Source: Agelas oroides (Eukaryota > Porifera > Demospongiae > Agelasida > Agelasidae). From it: a stretch of 64,000 nucleotides of DNA. Below are positions 58,601 to 64,000 of the stretch, piece after piece. Location of the stretch: the NCBI GenBank assembly GCA_949130485.1, contig OX422188.1:2565722-2629721 (forward strand). The letters run 5' to 3'. The translations under genes and the position numbers were made by a program. The stretch's first letter is position 1. Each line of letters starts with the position of its first letter. The notes beneath the pieces were generated by a model that searched no databases, had not been told where the DNA came from, and saw nothing but the letters and a program-made list of their open reading frames with translations.

Positions 58601-60835
58601 CAGGCTCTCCCCAATAAAGTCATCATAATGACACACAGAAAATGTACACGCAAACCTGTATCAGAATATGAACATGAATGTATGTACCATCACTACTCTA
58701 ACACTATGTAAGCTGTTGGTGGCTATGGATATAAATTCCTTGAATAAGCACTTAATAATTGCACCAGAGGAGTGTATGCACCCCCCCCCCCCCCCCCCCC
58801 CCACCCCCCCCCCCCACACACACACACACACACACCTCTCCCTCCCCTTCTCTGCTTGTAGGGTAGGGACCAGATGCACTGGAGGTGGTTCAGGAGATTG
58901 GGAGAAGGGTACGAAATGAGATCCTGTGCATACCTTTTTCAACAAATTGCTGGTGCTGTTCAGCAGGGTAACATGGCAGAATGTACCCAACTACTATCCA
59001 TAGGCGTAGGAAGCAGATTGGAAGTGTCGAGCTCATGCATGTTGTGCCACATGAAGTGTGGTGGAAATTTTTTTAGCTGACGCATGGCGGCAAATTTTTC
59101 TAAATTGCACACCTTTAGACTGCAAAATAAAGCCTCTTTTCAACTGTGCATAATATTCTAGCCTCGTTCTCACATAGCTATCTATGGTGATATTCAATTT
59201 ACGTGCAGAACGGTACGATTATAAATTCATTCCCTGGAGATCGCCCAGTTTTTCATCACTTGCAATAGTGGTCAATGCTTATTTGATCAAAGTGCTTTAG
59301 CCTTGCATGTATAAGGCCATCTCACAGCCAAGATTTTGATCACTTTACAGTGTACTTTAAGCGTGTTTGCGTATAAGAGACTGCTGCAGCTTAGCTATAT
59401 AAGTAGGTTATAGCAGATAGCAGGTTACGTATATTAATTTACATGTAAGGGCCAAAGCCGCTAACGGCCCCTATGGTTCCTACGCGAGTGATATTAAACC
59501 CTGAGTTTTAATCATTAATCAAGGTGTACTGTAATTAGATCTTACTTTGCCCAATGCATGGAAGAGGGCTAGCTACCAATAGCCAGATAAGTAGACCTCC
59601 TCCAACTTCCTAACCAATGGAAGATAGTTGGCTGGAGTGGGATTGGCTTCATTCATAGCTTGGAAGTGATAATTTTGGCTTCTGAAGCTAAATTGAATCA
59701 GCATACCAGGTATTACCTCTTATATACACGTAACTGCTTACCAATGCACTGTCGACAAATCCTGGAACCATCTCGAAATGATAAACCACTCCCAAGGCAG
59801 CAGTTCCTGGCAGTGCTCACACCAGTGACCTGATTTCCTCCACAGCCAGTACTGTCATAGCATGACTGGAGCTGTGCAGTACCTTTAGAAAGGCAGGTAA
59901 TCTCAGTAAGCCTCACACTATATAGCAAACTAAATTGAGATTTGCCCAGTCACATTGTGAGTGACATGTTTGCATTGACATCTTCTGCATGCCTTGCATG
60001 AGAATAATTTTTATTTTTACTATAGTCAGATAGTCCAAGGCTAATGGCATAAAAGGAAAGTATGTACAAGATATAGTAAGTCACACGCAAAGTTGAACAG
60101 CCTGAGATAGCATACTAACTATCACCCGTTTCAGTAGCTAAATTTGATGTGAAAGGAAAAGTTTTAAGTCTAGCTGCTAGCTGCATTCAGTAAAGATTGG
60201 TTTGTGTTTTATTATATAGTCATTGACAAATGAAATACGTAGCCTTAGACAAGTCATTCTAGCCACACGCTACTTTAAATATGGTGGCTGCATGTACTCC
60301 AAATTAAAATTCAGTGACATAACATGAGTACCGTCAGCTCCCGAAAATACGCGTCCTCCCTTCATATATTTGCACACTACTTTGATGCAAAGTGGGGAAG
60401 ACCACTACAAAGACTGCCTCTGTTTTCCAGAAGAAGTCCTTGCCAGCGGCCTGATTTGCATAGGTAGCATGTAACAAGGCTGGACTAGTTTATCTAAATT
60501 GCTAAATTGCCCCTCCCTACTTTGACGCAAAGTAGGGATGGGGCGAGGTTGACCACTACGACGACTGCCGCTGTTTTCCAGAAGAACGGCAGCTCCGATG
60601 AACGTGTACTGGGGAACAACAGCGGCGTTTGTGGTGGTACTAATCCGAGAGGCATCGAAGCAACTTGCATCGTAAATGGTGACGCTAGCCTCGTTCCCAG
60701 GCCTCCCCCATTTTTGGTCTTCGGTTTGCGTTCAGCATAATACACGGAAGGAGAAGAGCGGCGAAAAACGGGGAAGGCCTGGGAACACTGAGCATGTGCT
60801 TAGATAGCTTATAGTTTATGCACCTATCCACGTTA

Positions 60836-60874
<39 letters not shown>

Positions 60875-62653
60875 AGCGTCGTTCCCAGGCTCTCTCCTCA
60901 GAAACGGGGGGAGGAGAGAGCCTGATAACATCCGCTGGAAAAGTTGTCGACTTCCGTCGCCTTGCTCTTGCGGTACTAGGGTTGGGCGGATTATGCTCCA
61001 TTTTTTACCCATTATGCTATTCCAATATGCTCAAAATTGTACCAATTATGCCTAAAATTATGCCCAAAATTTGCCTATTATGCTCAAACTATGCCCATTA
61101 TTTCTGGAAGTAGCAAACTTGTACACTGTACAGAAAAAGTAAATTGAAACAGGATGGCAGTTCATCGACCATTGTCGTCTCGCGTGGCCACACCCCGTTC
61201 CGCAAGAGTGGGTGTGGCCACGCTAACATCATGGAAAGTTCAATGTAGATCACCAGACTCTGCGGTTGCTGATCATTGCTCCCTCACTTCGCCGCTTACC
61301 AACAGGGCATGGGAAGAGATACTTTAGGGTATGGGACTGGGACACGGTCTGAGGACGAGACTACCAGTCTACCACAGACACATTATGCTCAAAATGTACC
61401 TATTATTCCCGCATAATGCTCAATGCTTTTTGGTACCTATTATTCCCCAAATTATGCCAGCATATCCGCCCAACCCTAGGCGGTACCATAGATTGTAAAC
61501 CTACGTAACGGAGGTTTACAATCTATGGCGGTACCAATCAGATTCCAGAACGAAACCACGTGTACACGTGACATTTTGTCCGCTCAGTAAAACATTGTCA
61601 ACTCGAGAATGAACTTGTAAGCGTAGACAAGACTTCGAAGGTTGATGAAAAACTGTTTTCGGATGTGCGGAAGAGGCGCAAGTCCAGAGAGTCCAAGATC
61701 AAAGTCTGCTGTAGTTGGTTTGCGGGACTGACTCGCTCACCATACTTTGCAGCTCCGAGTTTACATGTACAAAGTGCGTCACACAACTGCAGATGCCTTA
61801 AAGACGAGGAACGAAATTGTAAATAGCTTGCAATTGTAATAGTGGGGCAAGGTGGGGATTTGGCACAAGATGTAGGGATGGTGTGAAAGTATTGTGGTGT
61901 CATTCTCACCTAGTTTGGCTGGTATTTGAGGGCTCCATGCCCACATGCACCTGTTTTCATTCAGAAAACTTTTTTTGTGACTTGTTTCTGTTTCTTTTTT
62001 TTTTGTAGGAGTGTAAATTATCATCCCTACCTTGTTTGCATATTTTTAGGGATACCATCCCTATTACACAAAAAAAAAACAACAAGAAAAAAACAACTTA
62101 TGTTGTCTATTTAACTTTGCTTCTGGTGATCAATTCCAAGACAATATCTACTAAATCTCAAACGACCGGTGTCACAATCAAACCGACAGCGAGGCTTTTA
62201 CTTTTACACTTTTGCTAACCATTATAATTTTACTTGGCCTAAGTATGGAAATATTTGCTATAATGTACAATTCTCGTACTTTGTGAAGTCGCTCGAATAT
62301 TTTTCATCTTTGCCGTTCAAAGCAAAAGCAATGTAAATTGTCGGCACACATGCGGGTATTACCATTATATATTTAGCAATAACCAGCAGACATTTCTCAC
62401 GAAAGAACTCAACAAACATGATGCCGGGAGGATCAGCGTTCGCCATACGTCATTGCAGAAGGGTTCTTTAGGATGCTTTGCAGTAGAAATCCATGCGGGA
62501 GGCTGATTAGAAAATAATAATCAACGAATTGGGGCCTAAAAATAGTACCGTAAGGACTGAGAGAGATTGACATGTGCTATAGACTTTAACATTATCGTTA
62601 ACCTGACCTTGGCTACAGCATTCCACCAAGATTACAAAATAGAGTAGCTTCAT
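36294..62653 (-). CDS. Secreted/surface Cys-rich + Calx-beta x4 + mucin + FN3 protein, 12 exons (3' end open)
   Basis: Exons on the minus strand: 62653-62608, 59882-59742, 53931-53755, 53361-53128, 51316-51152, 49121-48921, 46635-46258, 45659-45504, 42212-41901, 38645-38421, 37229-37021, 36348-36294. All junctions are phase 1 except the last (phase 0). Residues: 1-16 signal peptide (MKLLYFVILVECCSQ, donor GTCAGG weak); 17-62 Cys-rich module (SCYDSTGCGG, TARNCCLGSGLSF, CRQCIVHGF); Calx-beta 1 (63-199), 2 (200-321), 3 (322-447, single exon), 4 (448-603), each with an acidic turn such as ADDKIEG, DDEINEG, GDNTPEN or VDDVPEG; 604-678 Thr/Pro-rich, probably O-glycosylated; 679-766 FN3 (FWNPPSESGGEITSYL, VRATNSVGYGPWS). 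Calx-beta domains bind calcium and build sponge aggregation and adhesion proteins; this domain order is not identified with a named gene. No membrane anchor or confirmed stop was found. Confidence 0.82.
36373..36607. repeat. Foldback element in FN3 intron
   Basis: TGAAGGGCTGAGAAGCATAG followed by TGGTCTAACCCA on the left pairs with TGGGTTAGACCACTATGC and TTCTCAGCCCTTCA on the right. Confidence 0.85.
36851..37003. repeat. Foldback element near FN3 exon
   Basis: GGCCGTAGACAAGT and ACTTGTCTACGGC, with inner TGCTTGGGGGTGC and GCACCCCCAA, form inverted halves. The right end lies about 18 bp from the exon ending at 37021. Confidence 0.7.
37258..37912. mobile_element. 650-bp element with about 115-bp inverted repeats
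   Basis: Left arm contains TTGAGACATTCGCCCATAG, CAGCATTATATGTTGTATGG and CTTCAGAGTTAGAGCCAGC; the right arm (37800-37912) is its reverse complement with a few changes. No transposase frame is seen. Confidence 0.85.
37974..38200. repeat. Foldback element
   Basis: GCATAAGGCAACTCG and ATCTTACAACCACAATACAC on the left match GTGTATTGTGGTTGTAAGAT and TTGGGTTGCCTTATGC on the right. Confidence 0.85.
38941..39850 (-). pseudogene. Penelope-like retroelement, C-terminal fragment with GIY-YIG
   Basis: Minus-strand pieces: VPLVITYHPALSRTSRTLKK and AAIPDPPVVAFRGPHNLRDL (39790-39590), then NLVYLIQCRKCGLQYVGE (39445-39400, the GIY-YIG start, with degenerate Gly-Ile-Tyr), then after a frameshift HIRMNGHRSDI and KPVAAHFNLPDH (39380-39290). 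Penelope-like elements carry this endonuclease downstream of their reverse transcriptase, whose main part is absent here. A typical tail sequence follows at 38953-38999 (CGACGTTTCGGCCC then CTTCGTCAGG). It lies in an intron of the Calx-beta gene. Confidence 0.75.
40463..40629. mobile_element. 167-bp element with poly-C and 5-bp target duplication
   Basis: Ends CATAGGCGTAGC and CCTACGCCACTG; TCATG is repeated at 40458-40462 and 40630-40634. It holds a 32-nt C run at 40571-40602. Confidence 0.7.
40703..40843 (-). pseudogene. Duplicate mucin-like exon, probably decayed or alternative
   Basis: On the minus strand, AG acceptor at 40844-40845, 141 nt, then donor GTGATTG, the same donor sequence as exon 38645-38421. 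It encodes a Ser/Thr/Pro-rich stretch ending in PTVITRP, against PTVIIRP in the main exon. Joined to the preceding exon (ending AGC T) the junction becomes TAG; joined to the exon at 45659-45504 (ending GCA G) it becomes GAG. Confidence 0.5.
42524..43310. mobile_element. Element with AACCCTCGGCGC inverted ends
   Basis: AAACCCTCGGCGC at 42523 and GCGCCGAGGGTTAA at 43299 frame about 790 bp. The right end also forms a local palindrome (CCTCGCGCATGCGCGCCGAGG). The interior carries the CxxC frame described separately. Confidence 0.55.
42650..43066 (-). pseudogene. Transposon-type CxxC zinc-ribbon-like frame
   Basis: A 138-codon minus-strand frame with two copies of KVC(P/T)QCNTVVH, a tandem duplication of about 66 bp, followed by VKRSVC and a basic region AMKRRKALLSEE and KTSKRASETHV. 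Such CPxCN..VH modules followed by basic ETPE-type repeats precede transposon proteins in several marine invertebrates, as I recall the family. The second metal-binding half (usually CGH) reads as WPC, so it looks frameshifted or decayed. No host gene context. Confidence 0.45.
43921..44420. mobile_element. About 500-bp hAT-like element, copy A
   Basis: It ends CCTACGCCTATG and matches, inverted, the sequence at 58999-59488 along its length (shared block near 44067-44107, TAAAGTACACT then GATCG/AAATCTTGG). The boundary at the CAGTGGCG end is approximate. Confidence 0.6.
44525..44573. repeat. Short hairpin of the TAGCCTCGT family
   Basis: TAGCCTCGTACCCAGGCTC followed by TTTC and its inverse GAAAGAGCCTGG at about 44559-44572. 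A relative of the 61-bp hairpin at 33298. Confidence 0.8.
46890..47015. repeat. Tandem duplication carrying TGACGTCA-type palindromes
   Basis: Two copies of about 75 bp, each with AGTTTGGTAGGT then TGTGA(T/C)GTCACACAT. The second copy has the exact cAMP-response-type palindrome TGACGTCA at 46987-46994. Confidence 0.7.
47020..48920. other. Intron of Calx-beta gene, no feature recognised
   Basis: The minus-strand frame at 48303-48572 has no splice-compatible Calx-beta sequence and is probably spurious. Confidence 0.4.
49122..51151. other. Intron of Calx-beta gene, no feature recognised
   Basis: The frame at 50810-51013 does not fit a Calx-beta half, and the flanking exons already complete domain 2. 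Confidence 0.4.
51317..53127. other. Intron of Calx-beta gene
   Basis: Mostly unrecognised. At 52555-52590 the minus strand reads CTGATGAGGTCTGTTTAGGC then CAAAAC, possibly a worn Penelope-type tail. Confidence 0.3.
54095..54917. mobile_element. About 820-bp element with about 95-bp inverted repeats
   Basis: Left arm 54095-54190 (TAGTATGTTACACACTTGCC, GAGGGCATTCGGCTATAG) is inverted at 54811-54917 (CTATAGCCGAATGCCCTC, GGCAAGTTTGTGACATACTA). The interior has no transposase frame. Confidence 0.85.
55640..56265. repeat. 20-bp AT-rich satellite array
   Basis: About thirty copies of CACATTTATAAATCACCCAT and variants. About six consecutive copies at 55883-55992 are identical. Confidence 0.92.
56304..56495 (+). 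CDS. Possible short first exon, Ala/Thr/Asn-rich
   Basis: An open frame of 63 codons starting near ATGGCTGCCCCCCCTAGC (alternative ATG at 56325), rich in A, S, T, N and Q (VQTLSNAIAVFTQALQSA). It ends at CAACAG followed by GTAAAC, a usable splice donor; the unspliced frame stops at the next codon. It opposes the Calx-beta gene inside its second intron. It could be the 5' exon of a nested gene or a transposon gag start. Not recognised. Confidence 0.3.
   Translation: MQHADTNMAAPPSTTVNVQTLSNAIAVFTQALQSASVAPNTNQANPSSTGVNRAGLSGGSANR
57019..57244. mobile_element. 226-bp CAGTGGAGTAGG element with poly-C
   Basis: Ends CAGTGGAGTAGGAACCA and TTGGTTCCTACTCCACTG are near-perfect inverted repeats; AGGTG is repeated at 57014-57018 and 57245-57249. 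A 27-nt C run lies at 57089-57115. Fragments of the same family lie at 6361-6461 and 9640-9697. Confidence 0.82.
57985..58036 (-). CDS. Candidate alternative signal-peptide exon of the Calx-beta gene
   Basis: On the minus strand ATGATGAACC starts a 52-nt segment encoding a hydrophobic stretch (LTGDTVLCLLSWM) and ending in a good donor (ATGG then GTAAGTA), phase 1. It could splice to exon 53931-53755, giving WMVHGFVQTTD and a protein without the Cys-rich module. TTATAA lies about 75 bp upstream (near 58113). The exon from 59742 joins the same acceptor more typically (CRQCIVHGF). Hypothetical. Confidence 0.4.
58220..58620. repeat. Diverged copy of the Helitron-like 5' region
   Basis: Blocks such as CTATGAGTGTCGTTTATGCA and CATCTGTGAGCACCCTGCC match 6560-6660, and GCAATGCAGTC at 58572 matches 6750. 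Confidence 0.55.
58781..58834. repeat. Poly-C followed by (CA)n
   Basis: 22 C, one A, more C, then CACACACA to 58834. Confidence 0.9.
58999..59488. mobile_element. About 490-bp hAT-like element, copy B
   Basis: Begins CATAGGCGTAGGAAGC; inverted relative to copy A at 43921-44420. The right end is near GGTTCCTACGCGAGTG. It lies in intron 2 of the Calx-beta gene. Confidence 0.6.
60370..60610. repeat. Diverged tandem duplication
   Basis: TACTTTGATGCAAAGTGGGG then GACTGCCTCTGTTTTCCAG (60370-60430) recurs as TACTTTGACGCAAAGTAGGG then GACTGCCGCTGTTTTCCAG (60519-60585). Confidence 0.7.
60683..60790. repeat. Hairpin of the TAGCCTCGT family, long form
   Basis: GCTAGCCTCGTTCCCAGGCC and GGCCTGGGAACA bound about 105 bp. 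Confidence 0.7.
60838..60935. repeat. 34-nt poly-C and adjacent hairpin
   Basis: 34 C at 60838-60871, then GTCGTTCCCAGGCTCTCTCC and its inverse GGAGAGAGCCTG. Confidence 0.85.
60977..61478. mobile_element. 502-bp hAT-like element
   Basis: Ends TAGGGTTGGGCGGAT and ATCCGCCCAACCCTA. Flanks TGCGGTAC (60969-60976) and GGCGGTAC (61479-61486) match at 7 of 8 bases. The interior is rich in repeated ATTATGC(C/T)CAAA. Non-autonomous. Confidence 0.85.
61487..61527. mobile_element. 41-bp hairpin flanked by the same target word
   Basis: CATAGATTGTAAACCT, loop ACGTAACGG, then AGGTTTACAATCTATG: a perfect 16-bp stem. GCGGTAC stands on both sides (61480-61486, 61528-61534). Confidence 0.8.
61535..62600. other. 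Intron 1 of Calx-beta gene, remainder
   Basis: No exon or transposon end recognised; poly-A and poly-T runs at 61995-62095. Confidence 0.4.
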
Positions 62654-62768
62654 TGCAGCCCTGACCATATCGTTGCCGGCAACAGATAGCGTTCACTGCA
62701 ACCTGCCCAAGACCAACAATTACAGCCTACGTATAGCCCCGCCCTACGGAATTACAAATAGGGGTAGA

Positions 62769-63163
62769 AGCTTATGCAATACCTCACGTAATTAAACGTA
62801 AAACGGAAAGTGGACGGAATCCGAATACTACGCCGCCATTTTGAGTGGCAAGGAAGACCGCAGTCTACGGAGCTTAAGTACAGTGAAGCACTTTGCGAGC
62901 TCGCTGCGTCAACGAAGCATGCAGGTAAGCTTATTCGCTTCGGTGAGCGTTAGGTCCTGTTGAGGCCTTGTACATTCTGGGTGTAAACGTAAAATCACTT
63001 ACTGGTGAGAAAGGAGATCGCAAACTGCTCCGCTGTACTTAAGCTCCATTGACCGCAGTCATTTTTGCCACTCAAAATGGCGGCGTAGTATCCGGATTTC
63101 CGTCCACTATCCGTTTCAAGTTTGTTTACGTGAGGTGATGACGTCAATTGCATAAGCGTTCGC
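62769..63163. repeat. Foldback element upstream of the Calx-beta gene, with paired YY1-like motifs
   Basis: Arms 62769-62890 and 63040-63163 are inverted (GCTTATGCAAT and ATTGCATAAGC; ACGCCGCCATTTTGAGTGGC against GCCACTCAAAATGGCGGCGT). CCGCCATTTT at 62833-62842 and its inverse at 63074-63083 fit the YY1 site. It lies about 115 bp upstream of the ATG at 62653. Confidence 0.8.
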
Positions 63164-63699
63164 GGGACTCACAAACTCACAATTATGGGTTTGTCAGTAT
63201 ATACCGCATTCAATGGTTGCATAATTAACATCGCATCACACTATACACATGAAAATATAACACACCACATAAAAATACCTGCAGCACAGCCAATCAGCAT
63301 CCTGCATGTACCGTGTACATTTCTGAGCACGAAATAGGCATCATTCATTGATGAGTCATAGTGCTGTGTTATTGTTCGTTAATTTATTTATATATTTTTT
63401 TTGTTAGGCTAGGCTTTTGTTATAGTAATATACGTTTTTGGGTCTTGAGTTGCATCAAGTCCCTAAAAAACTGCTAGCTAAATTTCCAGTTTACAACCTC
63501 TCTCCCTGCAGAAGTAATCCCCCCTCTTTACCAAACTAAATGTCTGTGAAAAAACAGAAAACAATACAATAAACTGGTAGGTTATTCAGCCTCTCCTAAT
63601 TACAAACGCGTATAAAGAGACACAATGATGAGTTTATGTTATTAGCTATGTAAATCAACCTAAAAGCTTTGTGTTTGTTTATCTAAGTAAAAAAAATAA
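63164..63699. other. Flank, nothing recognised
   Basis: AT-rich, no coding or repeat signal seen. Confidence 0.4.
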
Positions 63700-64000
63700 A
63701 ATATCATGGACCAAGCTATCCCCATGTTACACAACCATTTTAACATGGACCAAGCTAGCCCATGTTACACAACCATTTTAAGTAAAATAACATGGACCAA
63801 GCCTACCCATGTTACACAACCATTTTAAGTAAAATAACATGGACCAAGCTAGCCCATGTTACACAACCATTTAAAGTAAAATAACATGGACCAAGCCTAC
63901 CCATGTTACACAACCATTTTAAGTAAAATAACATGGACCAAGCTAGCCCATGTTACACTACCATTATAATAACATGGACCAAGCTATAGCCCATGTTACA
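63700..64000. repeat. 47-bp minisatellite, continues past window end
   Basis: Seven copies of AACATGGACCAAGC(T/C)... followed by CCCATGTTACACAACCATTT. Each unit contains the imperfect palindrome AACATGG...CCATGTT. Confidence 0.92.

Noticed and set aside
1-64000. tRNA or rRNA genes
   Set aside because: No convincing tRNA A/B boxes with cloverleaf or rRNA segments were seen by eye; a tRNAscan or Rfam search would be decisive.

Overview
The window looks like nuclear DNA of a demosponge. The reasons are the two large intron-rich genes, which use symmetric phase-1 exons and sponge-typical domain mixes (LDLa/SRCR receptor; Cys-rich + Calx-beta + FN3 protein), and fragments of a multi-TM family with Pmp-like Gly-Gly-Ala-Ile repeats that I recognise from sponge gene sets. 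The rest is very dense in transposon remnants: a tyrosine-recombinase (Ngaro/DIRS-type) retrotransposon, Helitron-like and Penelope-like pieces, TTAA elements, hAT-like elements and many foldback MITEs. The species assignment is inference from family recognition only.

Layout. (1) 1-3510: repeats, no gene. (2) 3621-25926, plus strand: a 12-exon gene for a type I membrane receptor, signal peptide - 2 LDLa - SRCR - 4 LDLa - SRCR - TM - PPxY tail. The exons sum to 1764 nt (587 codons plus stop) with every junction in phase. Its 13.6 kb first intron holds a foldback element, a 3.2 kb Helitron-like composite, a TTAA element and a broken YR retrotransposon; a second, deleted copy of that retrotransposon lies in a later intron. 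(3) 25927-35520: minisatellite, a full TTAA element, and three decayed pieces of a Pmp-like/multi-TM gene family, one on the minus strand and two in tandem on the plus strand. (4) 62653 down to 36294, minus strand: a gene with a signal peptide, a Cys-rich module, four Calx-beta domains, a Thr/Pro-rich mucin-like exon and an FN3 domain. All 12 exons join in phase, about 766 codons; its 3' end is unresolved. Its introns hold a Penelope-like fragment, MITEs, a 20-bp AT-rich satellite and other repeats. (5) 62654-64000: a foldback element just upstream of that gene and a 47-bp minisatellite running off the end.

The two intact genes point at each other (tail to tail). Both predicted products are secreted or surface adhesion/recognition proteins, and the decayed multi-TM fragments lie between them, so the interval may be a surface-receptor neighbourhood. 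The most informative non-genic signals are very small hairpin transposons with perfect 8-bp target duplications, one confirmed by an empty site in a paralogous pseudogene and another stacked beside a second insertion at the same 7-bp target.
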